From NCBI RefSeq assembly GCF_001013475.1, contig NZ_JZEF01000004.1, positions 248,001 to 312,000 of the forward strand: a stretch of DNA of 64,000 nucleotides, in the 5' to 3' direction. The notes below the pieces were generated by a model. It saw only the letters and a list, made by a program, of their open reading frames with translations. It was not told the origin of the DNA and made no database searches. Shown here piece by piece: positions 19,742 to 29,448 of this stretch; positions within the stretch are counted from its first letter, which is position 1; each line of letters starts with the position of its first letter. This DNA comes from Xanthomonas arboricola pv. juglandis (GTDB lineage Bacteria; Pseudomonadota; Gammaproteobacteria; Xanthomonadales; Xanthomonadaceae). A program made the translations under genes and the position numbers.

Positions 19742-20383
19742 ATGACACAGAAAAAAATCCAATGCACGCGGCTGGCACTACGAGTATTCACGGCTACAAG
19801 CGTGATGGTGTGCGGCATCACGCAGGCTTCGGCCGCAGTGCGGGCTCCGACGTCAACGCCGGCAAAGGCCGTTGCTCCGTCCAGTGAAGCCTATCGGCCA
19901 GGGCAGCAATGGATTGTTCCGGGCGAGTGGCAGTTCACTATCGATGCCGTGCGCCCGGCCAAGGTGAGAATCCATGACGATGGCGGTGGGTCCTGGCGGC
20001 CCACGCAGGTGCTGCTGGTGAGTTACAGCTACAGGAACATCGGGTTCGATGACAGCGCCAACTACAAGGATGGCGGGCCCTCGACGCTGGCGTTTTCGAA
20101 AGCCCATATCGATGTGGTCGATGCCAACGATGCGGACAATGGCGGCGCAGGCAATTACCCGGTACACCTCAACCTCGTGGAAGACGCCAACGGCCAGAAG
20201 ATCGGCCAGCAGATGGTTGGCGCGCAGTGGCCGTATGCCTTCCGGAAAAAGCCCAAGGCAGTCAAGGTGGTGGTGAGTCACTACGACTCCAGGCTGCAAC
20301 TGCAGCGAGCGACCTTCATCGTCCCGGTCGAGACCACGCGGCAATCGTCCCCGCATGCGAAGCGGCACGTTCGCCATAGCTGA
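19742..20383 (+). CDS. Secreted protein of unknown function
   Basis: A 213-residue protein with an N-terminal signal peptide (basic MTQKKIQCTR start, hydrophobic core, likely cut after TQASA near residue 31). The mature part begins with a low-complexity Ala/Pro/Thr linker, then a beta-rich segment (GQQWIVPGEWQFTIDAVRPAKV, TQVLLVSYSYRNIGF). That layout recalls DUF4352-like immunoglobulin-fold domains, where a sentence-like strand pattern 'function of time, conserved aromatic, Asn' is usual, but I cannot confirm it. The tail is basic (HAKRHVRHS). The upstream GTTGTAGCTAG offers no strong ribosome site. Confidence 0.65.
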   Translation: MTQKKIQCTRLALRVFTATSVMVCGITQASAAVRAPTSTPAKAVAPSSEAYRPGQQWIVPGEWQFTIDAVRPAKVRIHDDGGGSWRPTQVLLVSYSYRNIGFDDSANYKDGGPSTLAFSKAHIDVVDANDADNGGAGNYPVHLNLVEDANGQKIGQQMVGAQWPYAFRKKPKAVKVVVSHYDSRLQLQRATFIVPVETTRQSSPHAKRHVRHS

Positions 20384-20659
20384 TTGCAGTCTGTCGGTGA
20401 ACTGCCTGGCAGGGCACTCCCGCAACAGGGCGCGCGTCCATTCGCTGGCGTATCCAACGGCGCCGCGCCGACCCGAGTCGGCAACGGTGTGACATCGACG
20501 GGCCCCGATGGCAGATCTGCCGCAACGAACGGCAAGCCGGGCGAGGTGGCGCAAAGGTTTCATCGCCGGATGCAAACCGGTATGTTTCCGTAGGCGCGTG
20601 ATGGTGCGTTGCACTATGCGATGCCGCACGCGCGCACCGTTTCTTCTTCCGGGTTTTCC

Positions 20660-22297
20660 ATGCATTCGATCGATGTCGTCCTCGCCATGTTGCTGGCGGT
20701 CGCGGCCAGCGGTTATCTGATCCGCATCCTGCCGTTCTCGTTGCCCCTGCCGTTGGTCCAGATTGCGCTTGGCGCGGTGGTTTCGGGTGTGTTCGATGCC
20801 GGGCACGAGCTGGAACCGGAGCTGTTCTTCCTGTTGTTCCTGCCGCCGCTGCTGTTCCTGGATGGCTGGCGCATTCCCAAACAAGGCCTGTTCCGCGATA
20901 AGGCGGCCATCCTCGAGCTGGCGCTGGGTCTGGTGGTGTTCACCGTGATCGGTGCGGGCCTGCTGATCCATTGGCTGATCCCGGCGATGCCACTGGCGGT
21001 GGCCTTCGCACTGGCGGCGATCATCTCGCCGACCGATCCGGTGGCGGTGTCCTCGATCGCCTCCAAGGTGTCGATTCCCAAGCGGCTGATGCACATCCTG
21101 GAAGGCGAGTCCCTGCTCAACGATGCCTCCGGGCTGGTGTGCTTCCAGTTCGCGGTGGCCGCGGTGCTGACCGGCAGCTTCTCGCTCGCCACCGCCTCGC
21201 TGACCTTCCTGTGGGTGGCATTGGCCGGCTTGGCGCTGGGCGTGGCGACCACCTTCGGCCTGAGCCGCATCCAGGCCTGGATCTGGCGTCATTTCGGCGA
21301 GGAGCCGGGTTCGGCGATCCTGGTCAATCTGCTGACCCCGTTCGCGGCCTATCTGCTGGCCGAGGCCTTCCATGCCTCCGGCATCCTGGCCGCAGTGGCC
21401 GCCGGCGTCACCATGAGCTACGTGGAAATGGCCGGCAACGCGCCGGGCAACATGCGGCTGCAGCGCTCGGCGGTGTGGGACACGGTGCAGTTCACCTTCA
21501 ACGGCATCATCTTCGTGCTGCTGGGCGAACAGTTGCCGGGCATCCTGGACGGGGCGGTGCGCAGCGTGCAGGAAGCCGGGCACCTCAATCCGTGGTGGCT
21601 GGCGGTGTACGTGGCCACCATCAGTGCCAGCCTGATGGCGTTGCGCTTCGTGTGGGTGTTCCTGTCGCTGCGCTGGAACATCTTCAAGGCGCAGTGGCGC
21701 GGCGAGCAGCATGTCAGCCCGCCATGGCGCATCGTGGTGGCGGTCTCGCTGGCCGGCGTGCGCGGTGCGATCACCCTGGCCGGCGTGCTCACGCTACCGT
21801 TGATGCTGGAAGACGGCTCGCCGTTTCCGGCCCGCCAGCTGGCGATCTTCCTGGCTGCCTCGGTGATCCTGGTGTCGCTGCTGGTGGCCAGTGTGGCCTT
21901 GCCGCGGCTGCTACGCGGGCTGGAATTGCCCGAAGAGGAAGACGAACAGCTCAAGGAAGACCTGGCGGTGAAGGCCGCCTCGCAGGCGGCGCTGGAAGCG
22001 GTGGAAAAACTGCGTCAGCGGCTGGTGGACGGCAGCAAGCATGCCGAGCGCTACAACGCCGCCGCCAATCAGGTCAGCCAGCGCTATCAGCGCAAGCTCG
22101 GCGCGGTGGACATGGCCGAGACCGATCCGGAAGAGGCCGGTGCCTACGAACAGGCGCTGCGCCAGTTCCGCCATGCCGCGCTGGTGGCCGAGCGCAACGA
22201 GCTGTTCAAGCTGGCCAGGCGCCGCGAGATTTCCGACGACCTGTCGCGCCGGCTGGTGCGCAATCTGGACCTGATCGAGTCGCGCAAGCGGGCTTGA
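20660..22297 (+). CDS. CPA1-family sodium/proton antiporter
   Basis: A 545-residue inner-membrane cation/proton antiporter of the NhaP/YjcE type. About 12 transmembrane helices occupy residues 1-415. Helix 5 carries the transport-site motif ILEGESLLNDASGLVCF with the conserved Asn-Asp pair, and ISPTDPVAVSSI lies before it. The SLAGVRGAITLAGVL segment is another hallmark. The C-terminal 130 residues are cytoplasmic and charged, probably coiled coil (LEAVEKLRQRLVDGS). The ATG at 20660 was taken since it begins the first helix; a further ATG lies 17 codons upstream. It exports sodium or potassium in exchange for protons. Confidence 0.93.
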   Translation: MHSIDVVLAMLLAVAASGYLIRILPFSLPLPLVQIALGAVVSGVFDAGHELEPELFFLLFLPPLLFLDGWRIPKQGLFRDKAAILELALGLVVFTVIGAGLLIHWLIPAMPLAVAFALAAIISPTDPVAVSSIASKVSIPKRLMHILEGESLLNDASGLVCFQFAVAAVLTGSFSLATASLTFLWVALAGLALGVATTFGLSRIQAWIWRHFGEEPGSAILVNLLTPFAAYLLAEAFHASGILAAVAAGVTMSYVEMAGNAPGNMRLQRSAVWDTVQFTFNGIIFVLLGEQLPGILDGAVRSVQEAGHLNPWWLAVYVATISASLMALRFVWVFLSLRWNIFKAQWRGEQHVSPPWRIVVAVSLAGVRGAITLAGVLTLPLMLEDGSPFPARQLAIFLAASVILVSLLVASVALPRLLRGLELPEEEDEQLKEDLAVKAASQAALEAVEKLRQRLVDGSKHAERYNAAANQVSQRYQRKLGAVDMAETDPEEAGAYEQALRQFRHAALVAERNELFKLARRREISDDLSRRLVRNLDLIESRKRA

Positions 22298-22303
22298 GCG
22301 CGC

Positions 22304-22332
22304 GGGAATCGGGAATCGGGAGTCGGGAATCG
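22304..22332. repeat. Heptamer array (GGGAATC), G-rich on the coding strand
   Basis: Four copies of GGGAATC or a close variant begin 7 bases after the antiporter stop codon, G-rich on the sense strand. Confidence 0.85.
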
Positions 22333-22360
22333 CAGGAGCAGCAGCGGTTGCCGTGTTCGG

Positions 22361-22428
22361 GTAGGAGCGCACCTGGGCGCGATGGGGCGTTGGCGGGAAA
22401 GCCCCATCGCGCTCGGGCGCGCTCCTAC
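22361..22428. repeat. GTAG-type REP palindrome
   Basis: A 68-base palindromic element bounded by GTAGGAGCGC and GCGCTCCTAC, with an inner stem around GATGGGGC / GCCCCATC. It has the GTAG ends of the REP class known in Stenotrophomonas and Xanthomonas, which are mobilised by RAYT transposases. A second copy is at 25855. Confidence 0.85.
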
Positions 22429-22584
22429 ATGGAGATGCGTCGACTAACTGACACAGCAGGCGTGAGCGGTCCAGTTCGCTGACGCTTCCCGGCGCGCGCC
22501 GGAAGACACCATTCCATCCGCACTTCTCCCATCTTCATGGCGCACGGCCTACCCTGTGCGGCTGATCGCTCCAGTGCAGAAGAC

Positions 22585-23525
<941 letters not shown>

Positions 23526-23529
<4 letters not shown>

Positions 23530-24287
23530 ACCGGCATGCGATCGCGGCGATCTACCGCTTCGAAATGGCGCGCGCCTTCCGCACGCTGACCCAGTCGATC
23601 GCCTCGCCGGTGTTGTCGACCTCACTGTATTTCGTGGTGTTCGGCGCGGCGATCGGCTCGCGCATGGGCGACATCGACGGCATCAGCTACGGCGCCTTCA
23701 TCATTCCCGGGCTGGTGATGCTGTCCCTGCTCAACGAGAGCATTTCCAACGCCTCGTTCGGCATCTACATGCCGCGCTGGGCCGGCACCATCTACGAGGT
23801 GCTGTCGGCGCCGGTGGCCTGGTGGGAGATCGTGATCGGCTATGTGGGCGCGGCGGCGACCAAGTCGGTGTTGCTGGGCTTGCTGATCCTGCTCACCGCG
23901 CGGCTGTTCGTGCCTTACGAGATCGCGCATCCGCTGTGGATGCTGGGCTTTCTGGTGCTCACCGCGCTGACCTTCAGCCTGTTCGGTTTCATCATCGGCA
24001 TCTGGGCCGACGGCTTCGAAAAACTGCAGGTGATCCCGCTGATGGTGGTGACGCCGCTGACCTTCCTGGGCGGTAGTTTCTACTCGATCAACATGCTGCC
24101 GCCGTTATGGCAGAAGGTCACCCTGTTCAACCCGGTGGTGTACCTGATCAGCGGATTCCGCTGGAGTTTCTACGGCAAGGCCGACGTGCACATCGCGGTG
24201 AGCACCGGCATGACCTTCCTGTTCCTGCTGGTGTGCCTGGGCGTGGTGGCGGCGATCTTCCGCAGTGGTTACCGGCTCAAGGCGTGA
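23526..24287 (+). CDS. ABC-2 type exporter permease
   Basis: A 253-residue integral membrane protein with six hydrophobic helices, of the YadH-like ABC-2 permease family. Typical features are the amphipathic N-terminus ([18 protein letters not shown]), the conserved [19 protein letters not shown] motif between helices 5 and 6, and [12 protein letters not shown]. It overlaps the ATPase gene by 4 bases and forms the transmembrane half of the exporter. The natural cargo is not evident from neighbours. Confidence 0.93.
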
Positions 24288-24695
24288 GTGGTGACGGCAG
24301 TGGTTTGGTCGGCCGCATCCTGGTGGATGCCGCCGGCAGTCCGGGTCAACGCTGACTGGCGCGAATGCGCAGCGCCCTCGCTGCTCGCGGGAGCGCGGTG
24401 AACCTGGCCCTGGGGCTCGGTAGCGGCATCCATGTCGCCACACGGTCCGGCAATCGGCGAGGGCACCGCACCAGACAGTTTGCCGGCTGCTTTATTGAAA
24501 GCTCTGCGCAACGAAACGACCACCTCCGAGGGTCCTCGCCCACTCAGCGTCTCCAGACCTGATGCGGCATGGATGCGGCGTCAGCGCTTATGCAAGGACG
24601 TACTTGTTGCAGCGTGCCCCGCGAGGGTGGGCGGCCAGGGCCCTGCAACCACGGCGCGGGGCAGCCGGCCTGCAGTAGCCCGGCGTGACGTGGTC
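24288..24695. other. Intergenic region between convergent genes
   Basis: About 400 bases between the exporter operon and the DUF3297 gene, which run towards each other. I see no gene with family-like sequence, no clear terminator and no member of the repeat families described elsewhere in the window. Confidence 0.5.
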
Positions 24696-24962
24696 TTATT
24701 CGGCAGCCGGCTTGGCGTCGCTCTTGGTGTCCAGGAAGTAGGCCACCACCTCACCCTTGATCTTCATCGTCATCGGGTTGCCGCGACGGTCGCGGGCCTT
24801 GCCGACCTGCACCTTGATCCAGCCTTCGCTGACCGAATACTCCTCCACGTTGTCGCGTTCGACGCCGTTGAAGCGCACGCCGACGCCGCGGCTGAGCGCA
24901 TCGGCATTGTGGAACGGGCTGCGTGCATCGATGGCCAGATGATCGGGAGGGGTATCGCTCAT
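24696..24962 (-). CDS. DUF3297 family protein
   Basis: An 88-residue soluble protein matching the size and core of DUF3297 (PPDHLAIDARSPFHNADALSRGVGVRFNG, WIKVQVGKARDRRGNPMTMKIKGEVVAYF). Members are sometimes mislabelled as glutathione peroxidase; there is no catalytic Cys or selenocysteine here. No function is known to me. The start at 24962 is the family's usual MSD(T/A)PPDHL. It is divergent from the acidic protein at 25126. Confidence 0.85.
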   Translation of the reverse strand: MSDTPPDHLAIDARSPFHNADALSRGVGVRFNGVERDNVEEYSVSEGWIKVQVGKARDRRGNPMTMKIKGEVVAYFLDTKSDAKPAAE

Positions 24963-25125
24963 GGGAAAGGCGTCATGGCGGCCGGGATGGCCGTCTTCGG
25001 CCGCACAGGATACGGGCCCGCGCCGCGAAGATCAGCCCCGGCGCTGCCTGCGCACGCGCCGGGCGGTTTGCTTGCGCCCCGCCAGGCCTCACACTTCACG
25101 CCTGCATCCCTGGAACCAGACCGCC

Positions 25126-25677
25126 ATGCCCGATAACAGCGCCGATTACGAAGACGAGGAAGGCCTGCAGCCCGAAGGCGACGAAGACGACGTCGACGAC
25201 CACCCGGCGCGGGTGTGGAATCTGCTGGTGCTGATCAATCCCGGCGACGAAGACACCGCCCTGGGCCAGTTCGATACCTGGCGCGAGGCGCAGGCCGACC
25301 TGGACGACGACGAGGGCGACGATGCCTGGTTGTGGGCCTTGAAGGATGCGATCGACTGGCGCTCCGGCTTTTTCGTGGACTGGAAGGACACCGACGCGTT
25401 CATTGCCGCCATCGACGAACTCAGCGCGCGCTGGAACCTGCGCATCGACTGGGGCGGCGACCTGGATGACGAGGAGTTTTCCAGCGATCTGAGTGTGCCC
25501 GACCTGATGGCGGTGGCCTTCGATCGTCTGCGCGAGCACGGCTACTCGCTGTGGAACTGGAACACCGGCGGCGACGCCTATGCCGGCTGGATCGCGCTCA
25601 GCCGCGACGACGACGCCATGCTGACGCTGACCTCGCTGTTGGGGGTGGAAGTGCGGCTGGGGAACGAGGCGTTCTGA
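25126..25677 (+). CDS. Acidic cytoplasmic protein (possibly DUF6630)
   Basis: A 183-residue very acidic protein. The first 27 residues are mostly Asp and Glu (DYEDEEGLQPEGDEDDVDD), then a compact domain follows: ARVWNLLVLINPGDED, DDAWLWALKDAIDWRSGFFVDWKD, and a C-terminal LLGVEVRLGNEAF. Conserved-looking Trp residues are numerous. The layout resembles the DUF6630 family, but this is from memory only. There is no signal peptide or membrane segment. A GC-rich spacer holding the DUF3297 start lies upstream. Confidence 0.7.
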   Translation: MPDNSADYEDEEGLQPEGDEDDVDDHPARVWNLLVLINPGDEDTALGQFDTWREAQADLDDDEGDDAWLWALKDAIDWRSGFFVDWKDTDAFIAAIDELSARWNLRIDWGGDLDDEEFSSDLSVPDLMAVAFDRLREHGYSLWNWNTGGDAYAGWIALSRDDDAMLTLTSLLGVEVRLGNEAF

Positions 25678-25683
25678 GGGGCC

Positions 25684-25727
25684 GGGATTTGGGGAATCGG
25701 GATTCGGGAATCGGGATTCGGGAATCG
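25684..25727. repeat. Heptamer array (GGGATTC/GGGAATC), G-rich on the coding strand
   Basis: Six G-runs at about seven-base spacing begin 7 bases after the stop codon of the acidic protein. Confidence 0.85.
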
Positions 25728-25854
25728 CAGGAACGATGTGTGGGTGTGGTTGTGTCGAGCCGCAGTGGTGCGTGCTGCCGAAGCAGCATGCCAAGCGCGT
25801 GGTGGCCGCTAGGGTCTGCCGCGCAGGCATCGTCCATGGCCCAGCGATTGCGAC

Positions 25855-25921
25855 GTAGGAGCGTGCCTGCGTGCGATCGGGCGTTACCGGGACAGCTCCT
25901 CGCGCTCAGGCGCGCTCCTAC
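25855..25921. repeat. GTAG-type REP palindrome
   Basis: A 67-base element bounded by GTAGGAGCG and CGCTCCTAC, the same family as 22361-22428 but with a diverged centre. Confidence 0.8.
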
Positions 25922-25962
25922 AACGGCGTGCCGCCGATCAGCCCGCGGCCATCGCCGTTGCG

Positions 25963-25990
25963 ACTCCCCAATCCCGACTCTCCAATCCCC
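25963..25990. repeat. Heptamer array, G-rich on the minus strand
   Basis: Four degenerate AATCCCC-type units end 4 bases before the stop codon of the minus-strand DUF4031 gene, so they sit immediately 3' of that gene with G-runs on its sense strand. Confidence 0.8.
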
Positions 25991-25993
25991 GCC

Positions 25994-26278
25994 TCAAGGC
26001 ACCTCGCCGCGCGCCTGTGCACGCGCGTTGGCGATCAAGGCCTTGAGCAGGGCGCGATCGGTGTGACGGGAGATCGCAATGGCACCGAGCGCGATCGCTT
26101 CGGCGCGGAGCGTCGCGGACACATCGTAGTGCGCGCCGCTGAGTTTGTTCTGGAAGGCGCGGCGGGGAATGCCCAGCCGCGCCGCCATTGCATGCAGCTC
26201 GTCCAGCGTATCGCCGAGCAGGTGCGCCCAGCGCTGCTCGCGCCACGGATGCACCGCATCGTCGACGTAGACGGCCAC
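25994..26278 (-). CDS. DUF4031 domain-containing protein
   Basis: A 94-residue protein read from a GTG at 26278, giving MAVYVDDAVHPWREQRWAHL, the standard start of DUF4031. A GAGGG ribosome site lies 9 bases upstream, which supports the GTG over longer in-frame starts inside the neighbouring gene. Conserved parts include HLLGDTLDELHAMAARLGIPRRAFQ and SGAHYDVS. Its stop-to-start distance from the acidic-tail protein upstream is 10 bases, so the two are an operon. No biochemical role is known to me. Confidence 0.85.
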   Translation of the reverse strand: MAVYVDDAVHPWREQRWAHLLGDTLDELHAMAARLGIPRRAFQNKLSGAHYDVSATLRAEAIALGAIAISRHTDRALLKALIANARAQARGEVP

Positions 26279-26288
26279 CGGCGGGCCC

Positions 26289-26879
26289 TCAGGCCTTCTT
26301 GCCCTTCTTCTTCTTGCCGCCGTCGGTTGCGTCGTCGGCGTCGTCCTGCGACGCGTCGCCTGCGGTGTCGGCAGTAGCGTCTTCGGCGCTGGCATCAGCA
26401 TCGGCATCGGCATCGGTGTCCGCGTCGGCATCTGCCTGGGCATCGCCTGCCTCGACGTCCGCGTCTTCGGCTTCGCCGTCGTCGCCTTCAGCGTCGCTGT
26501 TCTCGAACTCGGACACCAGCGTGGTCAGGTATTCCTCGGCGGTCTTGCCGTCTTCGGCGGCCAGGTCGTCGATCATCTGCTGCAGCTGGGTGGAGTATTC
26601 CAGCGAGATGGTCTTGCCTTCCTTCTCCTGCAGATTGGCCAGGTGCTTGAGCATGGCCAGCATCGGCACCGGGTTGTCGGCGCTGCCCATGGTCTGGCCG
26701 CCGATCGACAGCAGCCATTCGCTGCCGTTCTGCAAGCCGATCGCAGCGACCACGCGGCCGTCGGCATCCTGCAGCACGGCATGGTTGGCGATCTGCGGCG
26801 CCTGGCCCAGACGGACGATCGGGCGCTTGGGTTGGGACTTCTTGCGCTTGTCGCGCTTGGCCTTGGAATTGCGGGACAC
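26289..26879 (-). CDS. Conserved protein with acidic Asp/Ala repeat tail
   Basis: A 196-residue protein with three distinct parts. Residues 1-20 are strongly basic (SRNSKAKRDKRKKSQPKRP). Residues 21-130 form a folded region (QIANHAVLQDADGRVVAAIG, LEYSTQLQQMIDDLAAEDGKTAEEYL). Residues 131-185 are a low-complexity acidic tail of alternating Asp and Ala, ended by KKKKGKKA. The tail is encoded by a GCATCG-like hexamer repeat that could expand or shrink. I do not recognise the family. It is co-transcribed with the DUF4031 gene. Confidence 0.75.
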   Translation of the reverse strand: MSRNSKAKRDKRKKSQPKRPIVRLGQAPQIANHAVLQDADGRVVAAIGLQNGSEWLLSIGGQTMGSADNPVPMLAMLKHLANLQEKEGKTISLEYSTQLQQMIDDLAAEDGKTAEEYLTTLVSEFENSDAEGDDGEAEDADVEAGDAQADADADTDADADADASAEDATADTAGDASQDDADDATDGGKKKKGKKA

Positions 26880-27386
26880 GGTGTTCTCGACGCTGGGAAT
26901 GGCCGACCATTCTAGGCGCTTGCGCGTGACCCGGCTCGGGTGCCGCCGCCAGGCCGATGAACGCCGGCCGCGCCGGGCGATGCGCCTGTCGGCGTTTCCG
27001 GCGTTCCGAAGGCCGCTGACGCCGATATGTCGGACAGGCTGCAGCGGCTGGCACCGCGGGTCTGTCGGAGCGCCAACGCGCGATTGCTGGTCAGGATCGG
27101 CATGCAGCCCGACAAGCAGGACGGCAAGCAGGACGGCAAGCAGGACGACAAGTAGCCCGCAGGGCGACCAGATCCGACATGCGCATCAAGTTCGGCATGC
27201 ACATCTGATTCGACATGCGCGACAACGTGCCGTCTGCCGTCTGCCGTCTGCCGTCTGCCGCCGCCCGCAACCGCAGCCCGCAACCGTCCGCAACCGTCCG
27301 CAACCGCCAAGAACGCCAAGAACGCCAAGAACGCCAAGAACGCCAAGAACCGCCAGACAACTTCAGGTCAAGTTCCCTCGCCGCCC
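26880..27386. other. Intergenic region with four tandem-repeat arrays
   Basis: About 500 bases between the acidic-tail protein and motB, both on the minus strand. Besides the arrays at 27114-27354 it contains one open frame on the plus strand (27027-27155, 42 residues, MSDRLQRLAPRV...) ending in three KQDG repeats; there is no ribosome site or known family, so I do not call it a gene. Confidence 0.6.
27114..27354. repeat. Cluster of four unrelated short tandem arrays
   Basis: From left to right: AAGCAGGACGGC in three copies (27114-27149), GCCGTCT in four copies (27229-27256), CAACCGTCCG in two and a half copies (27281-27306), and AAGAACGCC in four copies plus a variant (27309-27354). The cluster ends 33 bases before the motB stop codon. 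Confidence 0.9.
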
Positions 27387-28583
27387 TCAGCGCCGCGCGG
27401 GTACTTCGCTGACCGCAGTGCGCGGTGCGGCCACGGCGGCTTCGGCAGCCTTGGCCAGTGCGGTGGCCGAAGCCACCTGGCTGCGCGTGGAGACGCGCGG
27501 TGCCGCCGGCGCAGCGCTGGTGGCCGGGGGCGCTGCAGCAGGCGTTGTGGCGCTGGCCGCTGCCGCAGGTCCGCCCGCCGGCGCAGCTGCGGTGGGTCCT
27601 GCCGCAGGCAGCGCAGCCGGTGTCCCCACCGCCGTGGTGGCGGTCGCCGCGGCACTCAGATCCGGCACATGGGTGTCGGCATCGTGGGTCGGCTTGCCCA
27701 GCGCAATGCCCTGGCCGGCGCCGGCCAGCGCGGCCTGTTCGGCATCCTGGGTCATCACCACGATGCTGATGCGGCGGTTGATCGGGTTCTGCGGGTCGGT
27801 CTTGTCGAACAGCACCGACGAGGACAGCCCCACCACGCGGGTGACCTTGGCATCGTCCATGCCGCCGCCCACCAGCGCACGGCGCGCGGCATTGGCGCGG
27901 TCGGCGCTGAGTTCCCAGTTGGTGTAACCGGTATCGCTGCTGTAGGCGGTGGTGTCGGTGTGGCCGGTGATGCTGATGTGGTTGGGCACCTGGTTGATGA
28001 AGCTGGACAGCTCGCGCAGGATCGCCACGGTGTACGGCTTGAGCTGGTCGCGGCCCATGTCGAACATCGGCCGGTTCTGCTTGTCCACGATCTGGATGCG
28101 CAGGCCGTCCGGGGTGAGGTCGAGCAGCAACTGGTCCTTGAACGGCTCCAGCGCCTGGCTCTTGTCGATGGCCTCTTTTAGGTCCTGCATCAGCGCTTCC
28201 AGGCGCTTCTTGTCCCTGGCGCGGCTGTCTTCGTTGGTGTCGGCAGCGTTGTCGCGCTTGCGGCCCATCTCGTCCTTCTGCCCCTTGGCCATGTCGGCGG
28301 TGCCGCCGAGCTTGATCATCGAGGTGCTGGCGCCGCCAGGGCCATTCATGCCCGGCGAGGGGGCCGGCGACTTGCCCGACAACGGGCTGGGATTGCGGAA
28401 GTATTCCGAGATCGCCGCGCGCTGCTCCTTGGTGGTGGCGGCCATCAGCCACAGCACCAGGAAGAAGGCCATCATCGCGGTCACGAAGTCGGCAAACGCC
28501 ACTTTCCAGGCGCCGCCATGATGGCCGCCGCCCTGCACCTTCTTGACCCGTCGGATGACGACGGTGGATTTGCCCTCGGCCAT
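27387..28583 (-). CDS. motB: Flagellar motor stator protein MotB
   Basis: A 398-residue stator subunit. The single N-terminal helix (VAFADFVTAMMAFFLVLWLMA) carries Asp32, the proton-binding residue, at the same number as in E. coli. Residues about 150-285 form the OmpA-like peptidoglycan-binding domain (ISITGHTDT, ANWELSADRANAARR-like core NWELSADRANAARRAL, NPINRRISIVV). About 95 C-terminal residues are an Ala/Pro/Thr-rich low-complexity extension not needed for the fold. The gene follows motA by 10 bases on the same strand. MotB anchors the motor to the cell wall. Confidence 0.97.
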   Translation of the reverse strand: MAEGKSTVVIRRVKKVQGGGHHGGAWKVAFADFVTAMMAFFLVLWLMAATTKEQRAAISEYFRNPSPLSGKSPAPSPGMNGPGGASTSMIKLGGTADMAKGQKDEMGRKRDNAADTNEDSRARDKKRLEALMQDLKEAIDKSQALEPFKDQLLLDLTPDGLRIQIVDKQNRPMFDMGRDQLKPYTVAILRELSSFINQVPNHISITGHTDTTAYSSDTGYTNWELSADRANAARRALVGGGMDDAKVTRVVGLSSSVLFDKTDPQNPINRRISIVVMTQDAEQAALAGAGQGIALGKPTHDADTHVPDLSAAATATTAVGTPAALPAAGPTAAAPAGGPAAAASATTPAAAPPATSAAPAAPRVSTRSQVASATALAKAAEAAVAAPRTAVSEVPARR

Positions 28584-28593
28584 GACTGCGGCC

Positions 28594-29448
28594 CTACTTG
28601 ATCGTCTTCAGGTGCGTTTCGAAATCCGCAAAGCTCGGACGCACGTTGGAGGGCAGCGTCTTGCGCGCGAATTCCAGCGCAATCTTCGGGTTGTAGCCGC
28701 GCAGGCAGGCCAGCAGCGCGGTCTTGACCGCTTCATAGATGCGCCCGTCCTGATCGGCACGCGCTTCCATTGCCGCCGACAACGGCGCCACGAAGCCGTA
28801 TGCCAGCAGGATGCCGAGGAAGGTACCGACCAGCGCGGCACCGACGTGGTGGCCGATCTCCTCGATCGGGCCACCGATCGAGCCCATGGTGATCACGATG
28901 CCGAGCACGGCGGCCACGATGCCGAAGCCCGGCAGTCCGTCGGACACCTTGCTCAAGGCATGCGAGGGCGCCATCGCCTCGTGGTGGTGCTTTTCCAGTT
29001 CCAGTTCTAGCAGCGGCTCCAGCTCGTGCGGCTCGATGTTGCTGCCGATCATCAGGCGCAGGCAGTCGGTGATGAAGTCCAGCAGGTGATGGTCGGCCAC
29101 CACCTTGGGATAGTTGCCGAAGATGGTGCTGTCCTGCGGTTTTTCGACGTGATCTTCCAGGGCCATGAAGCCGTCGCGGCGGGCCTTGTTCAACAGTTCG
29201 TAGACCAGGCTCAGGGTGTCCTTGTAGTCCTCGGACTTGTACTGCGGGCCCTTGAACACGCCCAGCACGCTACTGAAGGTTTCCTTGACGATCTTGCCCG
29301 GCGTGCTCACCAGAAACGCGCCCAGCGCCGCGCCACCGATGATCAACAGCTCGTACGGCTGCCACAACGCGCCCAGCTTTCCGTGCGACAGCACATAGCC
29401 GCCGAGGACACTGACGATGACGACGATGAAGCCGATGATGATGAGCAT
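28594..29448 (-). CDS. motA: Flagellar motor stator protein MotA
   Basis: A 284-residue membrane protein, the proton-channel partner of MotB. The start at 29448 gives MLIIIGFIVVIVSVLGGYVLSHG, matching the family; longer in-frame starts are non-homologous. Four transmembrane helices are visible, two at each end of a large cytoplasmic loop that contacts the rotor. The loop has charged segments such as YKSEDYKDTLSLVYELLNKARRDG, and helix 3 begins with LPGFGIVAAVLGIVITMG, where the functional Pro lies. It is the first gene of motAB. I could not find a convincing FliA promoter upstream. Confidence 0.97.
   Translation of the reverse strand: MLIIIGFIVVIVSVLGGYVLSHGKLGALWQPYELLIIGGAALGAFLVSTPGKIVKETFSSVLGVFKGPQYKSEDYKDTLSLVYELLNKARRDGFMALEDHVEKPQDSTIFGNYPKVVADHHLLDFITDCLRLMIGSNIEPHELEPLLELELEKHHHEAMAPSHALSKVSDGLPGFGIVAAVLGIVITMGSIGGPIEEIGHHVGAALVGTFLGILLAYGFVAPLSAAMEARADQDGRIYEAVKTALLACLRGYNPKIALEFARKTLPSNVRPSFADFETHLKTIK

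Noticed and set aside
27027..27155. A 42-residue gene ending in KQDG repeats
   Set aside because: No ribosome site or family-like sequence; it overlaps a microsatellite, so the open frame is probably accidental.
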